Assembly (NCBI GenBank): GCA_000697475.1
Contig: JNEU01001097.1
Span: 1-64,000 of the forward strand
Reading direction: 5' to 3'
Origin: Lichtheimia corymbifera B2541
Lineage: Eukaryota > Mucoromycota > Mucoromycetes > Mucorales > Lichtheimiaceae
Length of the DNA: 64,000 nt
Below, piece after piece: positions 1 through 11,801 of the stretch. Under the pieces are notes generated by a model. The model was not told the DNA's origin. It did no database searches and saw only the letters and a program-made list of their open reading frames with translations. The translations under genes were made by a program, and so were the position numbers. How positions within the stretch are numbered: position 1 is the stretch's first letter; every line of letters begins with the position of its first letter.

Positions 1-992
<992 letters not shown>

Positions 993-2137
993 GGTTTTGT
1001 GTGTTTCTCAAAGAAGAGAAAAAAGAGAGGAAGGGAGCGAGTGCAAAATTGTATTGTGCTTCCGACATGTAGTTTGGCAGGGGTGCACCCTTGGCTACCT
1101 CCACATTTTTTACCGTGACTTGTTCACTCCCGCCCGTCTTCCTTTATCAATCATTTTCTTCACCAAGTTGGTTGTATACAAGCACACGCATCTGCATATT
1201 AGAGATGGATTGATCGTCATATAGTATAGTATCCCATACACTCCTCGTTGCTATGCTGTTTCCTTCAAAAGTTACCAATGGAGACACATTTGGATAAGAA
1301 GAATTGGTGTAACTCTGTTGCTATGCTATGATGACATTTCATTGTCCTAGATACTATATAGGGGAGGAGTGGTGGATAGCTTATAATGAAAGGAATATTG
1401 TCATGGTAATGGGATGATGATGGTGATGATGTCGTCGTCGTCAGGGGGGAGGAAATATTACTTCAGCCATACGACACAGAGCCAATCCGAATGAGCGGTG
1501 CGAATTGTGCTGGAGGAGATATTGTTTACATCTTTCTCTTCCTCGTTCATCACTTTCATCTATTCATCCATCCATCTCCATCTTTGTATATATCTCTTTC
1601 CATCAACGTCAAGGTAAATGCCTGTTTCCACTGCAAGTTGGGGAAAACACCGGCGCTCTCTCTTTTGGCACCATCATCCATTGCCTTTTCGCGGCTGAGC
1701 ATCATCATCATTCAATACACACAATCTGTCTCTTGGGTTATATCGCCATTCCCCCCACTTTCATCTCGCCAATGTCTGCCTTGCCATTCTCCATTTGCAG
1801 TCTGATGGGTGTTCTCAATTGAAGAAGCATCGGGAAGAAATGGGACATCAAGATACGTGCAGTAGTAGTAGTAGTAGTAGTAGTAGCACCCGCAGCACCA
1901 GCACCCGCAGCACCAACACCAGCAGCAGGACGTCGTCGTGTCGTATCGAGTGTGTATACCTATATACAACAACAGCAACCCTTTTCATGGATCAACACGA
2001 AGCAACGATGATGCCCGGCTAAGAGAAAGCGCATATGGATGAGATGCTTTGGGAGGAGAGGCTGTGTCCAACCCGACAAAAAGCATCTTGATTTACAATA
2101 CTAAAACCGCCCGCCCTCTCTATCAGTTTAATTCACC
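993..2137. other. Intergenic region between divergent ATP2 and SUB2
   Basis: About 1.1 kb separates two divergently read housekeeping genes, so both promoters must lie here. No open frame in it looks like a gene. It contains low-complexity DNA at 1861-1940: an AGT run followed by repeated CAGCACC-type triplets. A pyrimidine-rich stretch sits at 1535-1620. No clear TATA box was recognised. Confidence 0.6.
1859..1938 (+). repeat. Trinucleotide microsatellite, (AGT)n then CAGCACC-like triplets
   Basis: Roughly eight AGT units are followed by imperfect AGCACC/CAGCACC copies. It lies about 200-280 nt upstream of the SUB2 start codon, so it may be in the promoter or 5' untranslated region. Confidence 0.85.
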
Positions 2138-3606
2138 ATGTCTACTGCCGACCACGCCGATGATCTTATTGACTATGAGGAGGAAGATGATCAAACCCTT
2201 CAACAAGAAGCAGCTGCCGTGACAACCGCTACTAATGATGCCGATGCTACTGGCAAGGCTGAAGGCGATGATAAAAAGGACAAGAAAGGTTCCTATGTCG
2301 GTGTCAGCTCCACTGGTTTCCGTGATTTCCTCTTGAAGCCTGAATTGCTCCGTTCCATTGTCGATTGTGGTTTCGAACATCCTTCAGAAGGTTAGCCATC
2401 ATTGCGGATATGGCATCGAACGTGTGTATACCAACCCCACTCGTCTCTCTCTTCTCTACTATCAGTGCAGCAAGAATGTATTCCTCAATCAATCTTGGGT
2501 ATGGATGTCCTTTGTCAAGCCAAATCCGGTATGGGCAAGACTGCTGTCTTTGTCCTCGCTACGCTTCAACAAATCGAGCCTGTCGATGGTGAAGTCTCCG
2601 TTGTTGTCCTTTGTCACACTCGTGAACTTGCATTCCAAATCCGCAACGAATATAACCGCTTCAGCAAGTACATCCCTGATATTCGTACCGAGGTGTTTTA
2701 TGGTGGTGTTCCCACTTCCAAGGATATCGAGATCTTGAAGGACAAGTCAAAGTGCCCTCATGTCTTGGTCGGTACGCCAGGTCGTGTCTGGGGTCTTGTT
2801 CGTGACAAGCACATGAAGCTCAACAATGTCAAGCATTTTGTGTTGGATGAATGTGACAAGATGTTGGAACAACTTGGTAAGTGGTGATGGTTGCCATGGA
2901 TACAAACGCACAATGATCTAATTGCGCACATGGTATGATAGATATGCGTCGTGATGTACAAGACATTTTCCGTTCCACTCCTCACCACAAGCAAGTGATG
3001 ATGTTTTCTGCTACCCTTGCCAAGGAGATGCGTCCCATTTGCAAAAAGTTTATGCAAAACCCACTCGAGATTTACGTTGATGATGAAGCCAAGTTGACCC
3101 TTCACGGTTTGCAACAATTCTACATCCAACTTGAAGAACGTGAAAAGAACCGAAAGTTGAACGAGTTGCTTGACAGCCTTGAATTCAACCAAGTCTGCAT
3201 CTTTGTGCGCTCCGTTCCTCGTGCTATCGAACTCAACCGTATTCTCACCAGCTGCAACTTCCCCAGCATTTGCATCCACTCTCAAATGACTCAAGAAGAA
3301 CGTATCAAGCGTTACAAATCATTCAAGGATTTCGAAAAGCGTATCATGGTGGCTACCGATATCTTTGGCCGTGGTATTGATATCGAGCGTGTCAACATTG
3401 TCATCAACTACGATATGCCTGATGGTGCTGATACTTATCTTCATCGTGTCGGTCGTGCTGGTCGTTTCGGTACCAAGGGTCTCGGCATCACCTTTGTTTC
3501 CAATGAAAAAGACACCGAGGTCTTGAATGATGTCCAAAGCCGATTCGAAATCAATATCACCCCTCTTCCTGAAGACGTTGATGTCAACTCTTACATGGCT
3601 GCTTAA
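2138..3606 (+). CDS. SUB2: ATP-dependent RNA helicase SUB2/UAP56 (TREX complex)
   Basis: This DEAD-box helicase works in spliceosome assembly and, within the TREX complex, in nuclear mRNA export. Three exons (2138-2390, 2466-2876, 2942-3606) give 442 residues, the usual length. The N-terminus is acidic (LIDYEEEDD). The Q-motif area [15 protein letters not shown] and the P-loop AKSGMGKT are followed by PTREL-type HTREL. The DECD box, diagnostic of this subfamily in place of DEAD, is present as [12 protein letters not shown] (FSATL), [15 protein letters not shown] and [10 protein letters not shown] motifs complete both RecA lobes. The start is the first in-frame ATG, in context CACCATG. Splice junctions are fixed by matching the family sequence across both introns, for example HPSE-VQQECIP. 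Confidence 0.97.
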
Positions 3607-4260
3607 TCTCACACACACACATCCATTCTCGCTCTTTCCCACTTTGCTCGCTGTATCCCTTTTTCACTTCATTCTTATATACATTTGTCGTCCAGGATTT
3701 TCGTCGTATTAAACAAAGCTGAATCATATTATCTTGTACATTGTATCCGTTTTAAGCTTTTCATTGTTATCCTCCTTTGTTGCCATTATAATGGGTGACT
3801 TTTGGGAAAGGTGTAAAAGCAATCTACACTCATCGAAGATACTTCTTCGATAGAGGAGGTAATACAATCAATTTCATCGACGCTGATACCATCATGCTTA
3901 AAAAGTGATGGCTGATGATGGTGCAAACCTGGGGATCTGCATAACCTAATCAGGCGAAACTTACCACATTGGGTGTTACGCGGGTGTTTGTTTGCCCGTA
4001 GCTGCAGCATCATGGAAAAAACGATACAGCTATTGTCAAGGGAAGAACAAAATAGCAAGCATGTTTTGAAGAATAAACCATTCATGGCTGTTTTATTGTT
4101 TATATGTAATATCATTTGCATTCATTCTTCATGTGGCATTGAAAATGTAAAAGTGTTTGGCGTTTGATCCCCTTTTTCGTTTCCGCTCGAACACAGAGAG
4201 AGAGATAAGCGACGTCTTTTTCTTTTTCCCTTTCTTGCATACTCTCACACGAATCCGACC
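3607..4260. other. Intergenic SUB2 to amidohydrolase
   Basis: About 650 nt with no convincing gene. The first 150 nt are T-rich SUB2 3' untranslated sequence. The last 100 nt hold a GA/CT-rich leader (AGAGAGAGA at about 4195) before the next start codon. Confidence 0.5.
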
Positions 4261-7200
4261 ATGGCGCGTCATTCCAACAGCTTGGGAAAAAGCAATGACG
4301 AATTGCCATTACTACGACCAGCAACACACAAACCAAAGTCTCGTCGCATTCACCTGGGCATAGTCGCTGCATGTGTTGCTGTCTTTGGTGCCAGCAGCGT
4401 ATTCTATTTGAGTGGCTATCTTCCTACCCACACAACGTTTGCCACACGCGATATCAATGACCAAGGATTATGGGGTAACGGCAACCAACAACCTCCAGTT
4501 ATCAGCCCTGGCATCTCATGGTCCTCGTTTCAATATGGACTTGCACAATGTGAGTCTATTCAACAGCAACAGCAAGACAGCAGCAGCAGTAACAACAGTC
4601 AACAACAACACCAACAACAAAGCAGAAGGAATCCTCGTTCAGCAAATAGTGGCAAATTGTTGATCAAGAATGGCCACATGTGGTTAGGCGATCGATACAT
4701 GGACGGTGATTTGCTTGTAGAAGATGGCATCATTCGTGATATTCAACCTTCAGGCGTGATTGATATGGACAGCAGTGATCAAGTGATCGATGCAGGAGGC
4801 CGGGTTGTTACACCAGGCATCGTGGATATGCATTCGCACATGCTGGTTGCCAGTTTCCCTGGTTTGGATGCTCTGGCGGATGAAAACGAAATGACCAATC
4901 CCACTACACCTTATGTGAGTATCAAGAAAAAAGTCATAAAGAGGCAACATGGATTCACACAGATATGTATATCCAGGTACGCGTTATTGATTCGATCAAT
5001 CCTGGCGACCCAGCCCTCAAAGTGGTTGCGAGTGGCGGTATCACAACGTCCCTTATTCTCCCTGGATCTGGAAATTTGATGGGTGGTGAAGCTGCTGTTG
5101 TCAAATTACGACCTGTACCAACCTTGTCAGGACAAGATATGCTCATTACTGCCAATGTCACCAAACAAGATAATGAAAAAGTCTGGCGTTACATGAAGAC
5201 TGCTTGTGGTGAAAATGCCAAGTAAATTGATCTATTTGTGTGGGGATGTGTGTATGTGGAAAGTGTGCTAACAATGCAAATAGATCTTACTATGGAGGAG
5301 AACTCAATCAAATGCCAAAGACACGCAAGTATAAAGATAGGCCTACGCGTATTTTGCTATCCAGGAACTCATTTGAATATATATCTAGGTATGGGAGAAA
5401 GCTGGTTATTCCGCCGTCGATTTGAAGAGGCTCGAGAAATCTTGCGTGCTCAAGATGATTGGTGTGATGCTGCCAAGCGTATCAACAACACAATGCCTGC
5501 TGATGTGACCCAAGACAATATGATTCGCTTATCTGAACGTTTCCCTGAATCTCTCAAGCATGAAAGCCTGGTAGCATTATTGCGACATCAAGTGAAGCTT
5601 AATGTACATTGCTATCTTCCTCACGACATCGAGGCTATGGTGGATCATTCTTTGGAATTCGACTTTGAGATTGCAGCTTTCCATCATGCTTTAAGCGCAT
5701 GGCAGGTACCTGAGATTATCAAGCGCGCAAATACCAATATCACCATTGCTACATTTGCTGGTAAGTTATATCTTTGTACGCTTTGCAAGTATGCGTGCTC
5801 ATGATGATGTATATACTTTTAGATATGTGGGGATACAAGGTATATAAGGATGCATGAATGATTTGTATGACACAGCTGATGATACCCGTCATGATGTGAA
5901 TAGCAAGAAGCCTGGGATCAAAATGTGAATGCACCCAACATTCTTTCCGAAGCTGGAATCCCTGTCGCCTTCAAATCAGATCATCCGGTCATGAATTCGG
6001 TACGCAACCTTAATCATTCGATTGAATGTTGACAACATCGCTAATATGTTTTTTCTTATTTCAGCGTGACCTAATGCATGAGGCCCAAAAGGCTTACCAT
6101 TATGGATTTGATGAGCACAAGGCATTGCAGGCTTTGACAAGTGTACCTGCTGCAGCTTTGGCAGTGGATCATCGTGTTGGCAGGTAAGAGAACAGATTTA
6201 TTGTCATATGCGCCTTTAAGCTAATAATGGAATGCATAGCCTTGATGTTGGAAAAGATGCAGATATCGTTATTTGGCACCGTCATCCTCTTCGTCTTGGT
6301 GCACGACCAGAACATGTTATTGTGGATGGCCAAGAGCTCGATTTCAAAGCGTCATGGGGCAAACACGTTGAAGAGGTGGATCAGATGAATGACGATGAAC
6401 CTGTTGAGGTATACGACGACAATGACGACGAACGTCTTCGCAGCTGGTTACCACCACGATCCACAGGAACAATGAACCTTGATACACCAGATACAACAAT
6501 GGATCAAGCTTGTGCTCCTGACACGGATTCCTTTGTATTACGCAATATTAGTCGACTTTACATGGGTCCTGGACAACTATACAACGGATCGGTATACCTG
6601 GTTGTGGAGGATGGCCAAGTCATATGTGCTGGTCCTGAATGCAGCAGTGATCAAATTCAATGGCCAACATCGAGCCCTGTTTTCGAAATGGATGGTGCTA
6701 TTGTTATCCCAGTGAGTAATTGTTACAACTACAACAACAATGACACTGGTGGCTAATCATGGGATATTCATAGGGCATTGTTTCTAGTGGTACTCCCTTA
6801 GGGTTGGGTGAGATCGGATCTGAGTCGAGTACCTTGGATGGCTATGCTGAGAATGATATTGCAAGTCCTGATCTCGCTCAAAACGTTGTACGTGCTATTG
6901 ACGGCCTCAAGTTGGATGGTCTTCATTTGAAAAAGGCATTCAAAGCTGGTACGTGTTATTATATGGAATGGTGGATAGAGACCGATACTAAACATGAAAT
7001 TGATTAGGCGTGACAACCTCGGTGTCTCAGCCAATCGCTTACGGTGAATTACTTGCTGGTGTATCGGTTGCTTTCCGTACAGGTGTTGCCAACACATGTG
7101 AGTAGACTAATTCTTATAACCATGTATCGATGTGCTAATATTATTCCTAGTGCTCGACTCTACCGCTACCATCATCAATCAAGAAGCCGCACTGCATTTT

Positions 7201-7896
7201 ACAATCAACCATGGCTCGAAGCTTACAGTGTCTCAGCAAATTGCAGGCATACGTGAACTTTTGCTCCGTCATGCTGATAAGAATGATGAGTCGAACGTGT
7301 TTGCACGTGCAGCTCAAGGCAAATTACCCGTCGTCGTGGAAACCAATGACAAGGACGAGATTGCATCCATTGTCCAGATGAAGCAACAGGTTTTGAACAA
7401 GGTGCAATTTATCATTTTGGGTGGAGCCGAGTCTCATTTGGTCGCCAAACACCTTGCACGCAATCACATTCCCGTTATCCTGATGCCTGCTCGTTGCTAT
7501 GCATCCACTTGGCAATCAAGGCTCTGTTTGTATGGGCCACCCTTAACACCCGAGACGGTTTTGGATGTTCTTGTTCGACATGGTGTCAATGTGGGTCTTG
7601 CCAGCACTGAATTTGAAAACGGTGATGCTCGCAACTTGATTTGGGAAGCTGGATGGAATTTGGCACACAACGGACACTTGTCAGAGGAAGATGCCATTGG
7701 CTTGGTTACCTGGAATGTGGCCGAAATTTTTGGATTGGATCGACCAGAGAACCCTAGCCCTGCTGGTGTGCTACGTCAGGGTCGAAAGGCTGACTTTGTG
7801 GCCTACAATGGCAATCCATTTGAATTTGGTACCAGCGTGCTCATGGTCTATGGAGGTGGACACTCAGGCCCTATATGCTATCCCAAGCAAATTTAG
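4261..7896 (+). CDS. Membrane-anchored two-lobed amidohydrolase-family protein
   Basis: Eleven exons give about 1008 residues: 4261-4914, 4977-5221, 5284-5324, 5389-5760, 5823-5839, 5904-5999, 6065-6183, 6240-6711, 6774-6948, 7008-7097 and 7151-7896. Residues about 30-55 form one membrane span (AACVAVFGASSVFYLSGYL) after a basic tail, which suggests a type II anchor. A Gln/Ser-rich linker follows. Lobe 1 is a metal-dependent amidohydrolase with the HxH motif (GIVDMHSHM), later His residues (LNVHCYL, AFHHALSAW) and the Asp in FKSDHPVM. It closes with GSLDVGKDADIVIWHRHPL, typical of the composite beta-domain. Lobe 2, from about residue 580, repeats the fold pattern and ends RQGRKADFVAYNGNPF. 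It has no HxH motif. The substrate cannot be inferred. Intron 3 uses a GC donor and exon 5 is 17 nt. The fold assignment is sound; the biochemical role is unknown. Confidence 0.9.
5325..5388 (+). other. GC-AG intron in the amidohydrolase gene
   Basis: The donor reads GCAAGT, the usual form of the minor GC-AG class, and the acceptor is ATCTAG. Removing these 64 nt joins ACA-C to GT-ATG and gives MPKTR-MGESWLF in frame. The nearby GT alternative at 5329 leaves the downstream exon out of frame. Confidence 0.8.
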
Positions 7897-8358
7897 TATT
7901 CGCTCTTGTATATTATATGGAATGATGTATTACAGAGAATGGAAATATATTATATATACACGCAAAGTATCTGTGCAGGCAAGCTTACTTTATTGAAAAC
8001 AAGCATTGGGTTACAGTTGATTACACGCATGTGACAACATAAGCTCACAAATTATGCATGAAGATGAAATCATGTTAAAAGTTTAACTATGCATTGACCT
8101 ATGGATCATTCACTTTGAGACCCTCCCCCTTGAAAACGATATGACCAAGTATAGAGTCTCCCACATCTTCTCCTTTTATCGATACGCCATACGTAGATTC
8201 AATGCAATCAAATAATGTAGTGTCATTTCAATGAACCGGGTAAAAAAGTGGCATGTGCATGAAGATGATGAGGAGAGAAAAAAGGCGGCAAGCGTAATAC
8301 ACTGTAAATGCAACCTTGCCTTCCAAAAAGAGAAAGGCACATGCGGTCCCGCGCTCGA

Positions 8359-8384
8359 GGTGGTGGTGGTGGTGGTGGTGGTTT
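8359..8384 (+). repeat. (GGT)n trinucleotide repeat
   Basis: Eight tandem GGT triplets in non-coding sequence. Confidence 0.9.
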
Positions 8385-10065
8385 GGAATACCCTGATATT
8401 GTCATCCCTTTTTTTCGATCATAAATTCATATAATCCACCTCTGCTATGTGCCATGTTGGTCAACAAAGCACGAGCCTATTGGTCTATGCACAACAAGAT
8501 TCCCGAGAATAGCAATCATCGTGTGTTGCACCCCGCGACGTATTATATATAACTAAGAGTCTAATGCTTATTTTCACCTTTATATGGAAATCTAAGGGGT
8601 TTCCGAGATCATCTGTTTCTTTCCATAATGCTCTGTCAAGTTTCACATTCCAAAATCAATGCAGGAGAAAAAGGCGTTTACATGCACTCTCCACTTTTTT
8701 TTCGCCCACTTTTCATAAGGAGCAAGAATTTGTCAATACAGGCATATCAAATCTCAGATTGAGTATGATGCAGGGTATGTATGTGAGAGAGAGAGAACGC
8801 GTACATGTTTATGGGAGAAAGGATGTTCCGCAACAACATTGGGCGGGTTCACTGTGTGGTATATATGCTGATGTGCGTTAAGACCTCGTGTATTCGGAGC
8901 TGTTATATTATGGATCAGAGCGGGAAATACCCATTCTCCTTTTCTGACGTTTACATCCGTTTGTTTGTTACGCTTAACTCCTATGACGGATGAATTTAGG
9001 CAGTGGCGGATGTTTCACTTTTGGATCGTAATATGAAGAAGGGAAGAGGAATGGATGATACATAAGCGGGGTGAATTGAATGTCTCCTTCAATCCGTGCC
9101 CTACCTTGGGAAAATGATGCCCAGTAAAAGATGGATGCTCACTGGATTGCTTAAAGGAGAACGTAGATGCTTCCATCATCATTGCATACATGTACACTAC
9201 TCTTTGATTAGAATCAATAAATCTCTCAATGCTGCAAACAACACCACGCCCTTTAAGTGACATTTTATCCCTTTTTTTCGGACATCGGCCACCACCATCA
9301 TTATCCTCGATAAAAGTATTTTCACATGCATACACTACATCATCCAACAAAGCAAAGCATTCGTTCTCCTGCTTGAAATGTCATATACGCAACATGTCCG
9401 TTGTGTGCTTATAGCGAGTCAACCCGATCTGAGAGTGATTGCAAAGGAGGAGACGTCATATGCAGCCAAACACCGCCCTTTCTTTCCATTACAAAGAAGG
9501 GCATAAAGGAGATTGATCATGGTAAATAGGAACATCATCGGTGCTGTCAAACGCACGAAAAAAAGTGCTCCGGTGGTTAGTGCTCGGAAGGTCCTTAAGT
9601 GCATTGCATGCTAGTGATCCGTTACGAGCTTTTGGGACAAATTGGCTCTTGAACCTTGTTTATACGCTCAGACACACCTATCTACACCAATTTTGTTATC
9701 CTGGCCTTGTTCCCCCCAAAAAAAGAAATCGGGTTGTGCCGATCATTGTCAGCTTGCCATGCGAAGAATCGATGATGTTGCAGGATAATCCACATTCAAC
9801 GTGGTTGTAAACAACTCTATATATCCATGTCGTGTGGGTAAGGACATCATCATCCATATACAAGAAATCTCCTCCTCGTCGTTCCCCTACCGGAATAGCA
9901 TTCAAGTATACATCTATCCATGGGTATACAAGGTCAAGTCAAGCAAGTCTCCTGAAACAAGGGATTGTACTCTTGGCCCGACCCATTGTTTCCTATGCTC
10001 TCTCTCCCTTTCCCCCTTCTTTACCCCAAATGAGATGCATTTGCTTTATTAAAATCTATCGGCAA

Positions 10066-10075
10066 GTATATATAA
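10066..10075 (+). promoter_or_regulatory. Candidate TATA element of the MIT-domain gene
   Basis: The sequence TATATATAAG lies about 170 nt upstream of the start codon, followed by a long CT-rich leader at 10119-10145. Position and composition fit a fungal core promoter, but transcript data are lacking. Confidence 0.4.
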
Positions 10076-10244
10076 GCGGGTCCACTTTGCCCACATCCAC
10101 ACATTCGTCAATACGGTCTTTTTTTTCTCTCTCTCTCTCTCTCCACAGCCTTCTTTTTGTACTTTGGCGCCGTTCCTTTTCCCTTACACTCTTTCACCTG
10201 TATCCACGCTCCTTTATCATCACGTGTTTACGTTGCCGACAACA

Positions 10245-11619
10245 ATGATACAAAACAAAAAGCGTGGGCTTTTTCGCAGCACCAGCCGTCTTTTTCTTCG
10301 TCCCAATAACGAGAAAGCTGCTGATCAAGCTTTAATTAATGCGGCTTTTATTCGTGCCAAGGCAGCTGTTCAATATGACGCTGAAGGCCAAGTACAACTA
10401 GCTTTGGAAGCCTATGCCGAAACAATTGGACTACTTTGTCAAGTAAAGCATGAAACTACTACTACGCCACTGCAGCATATTGTAAGATCACTCTACACTT
10501 TTTTCTCGTTTGTTTTCTAACCCCCCATATTCGGGATTAGCATGATGCTTATGCAGATCGGATTGTCGCTTTAAGCACCGCGCATACAATTGAAGAGGAA
10601 GGGCGGACACCTTCCCTTTGTAGCAATAGCCAAGATTCGATCACACCACCCTCCTCACCACTTGCATCCTGTTGCCCAAATGATATAACGCCACCACTAC
10701 CATTACCACAAGCAGAAGAAGCACATATGATGATGACGCCATCTCGATCATTGCCACATCATCCTTCACTTACCGAACATTTATATCATTGGACATTGAT
10801 GAAAAAGCTGCGACAAAGTATGATCGATGGCGGATACATCACAGGTCGATTGTACGCTCCCAAAGAATTGTGGCATCAACCTGAGGTTGAGATGCTTCCT
10901 GACTTGGACAAGAAGCTCGCTCTTGCTGAATATTTATTGTCTGTTCTCAAATCCACAAGACATGATCCCCTTGACCCCGCTTTAACAATGCAGGAATTAC
11001 ATCGACTTGAAACCGCGCTCTATGTTAATCCATCCGATATCGGCAATACAAACACGACTACATCAACCGGTAGCACAAGCAACAATGTATCCAGCACAAT
11101 GGCATCAGCTGCATCAAGTATTAAATCTACCATGGGATCCATGCAACATTGGCGAGCGTCCTGGAAATGGTCCAAAAGACCGGTTGAAATAATACGAAAT
11201 GAGCGATCCATGTATGTGCTATCACACACTCTCTACACGTTTTCACTTACATCCCATACCCCATAGAGATGACCGATATCCAATGTATATTCGTACCTTG
11301 ATCAAACTATTTTCGACTGCCCAGTTCCTTGGTAAGTAGTAGTAGTACTCCCTATCACGGTTTCCCAACATGGCAATTCCCCATGACTGATCCATCATTT
11401 ACCATGTGCTTAATAGATGGCTGGTACAGCGAATATAGCGATCTTGTTGCCGTGTCTCCTGCATCCACTGTTGACATTTATCAGCGTATTCTTTGTAAAA
11501 TCAGCATGTGCGCTGAAGCCCTTGGCCGAATCGTGTGCACCACTGTGCTCGGTGATTTCCAAGTGATATGGGATGCTTACATGGCAAAGAACAATCGATG
11601 GATCGACGATGACCTGTAA
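10245..11619 (+). CDS. MIT-domain-containing protein
   Basis: Four exons (10245-10481, 10541-11211, 11267-11331, 11417-11619) give 391 residues. The start is the first ATG of the frame, in context CAACAATGATA. Residues about 24-60 (ADQALINAAFIRAKAAVQYD, then LALEAYAETIGLL) form the three-helix pattern of an MIT (microtubule interacting and trafficking) domain, a module that binds ESCRT-III tails. The middle is Ser/Pro/Thr-rich and disordered, with a helical block at about 150-215. The C-terminal part (GWYSEYSDLV...AEALGRIVCTT) is probably folded but unrecognised. By family knowledge such proteins act in endosomal sorting; the exact role is not known. The gene is convergent with VAC14, 182 nt between stops. 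Confidence 0.85.
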
Positions 11620-11801
11620 CATGCAAGGGAAAAGACATACACACTCACACACTCACAAGCATAAACAACGTGTAAATGCTATTGGATCACTACTATATTA
11701 TATGTATATAGCTTACTTTGAAGTTCCTTTCTCTATTTGTAAACAATGCAATCTCTTTTTTTATACTATGCTGTACACTATATATGACCTACTCGTCCCC
11801 C

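Larger units (their letters stand above)
7897..10244. other. Gene-poor intergenic region
   Basis: About 2.3 kb with no frame of coding character on either strand. It contains a (GGT)8-like run at 8361-8383. Near the right end, a CT tract (10127-10142) and a TATA-like stretch (about 10066-10075) precede the next gene. Confidence 0.55.

Noticed and set aside
10164..10244. Upstream extension of the MIT-domain protein frame
   Set aside because: It contains no ATG in frame before 10245 and is a pyrimidine-rich leader.
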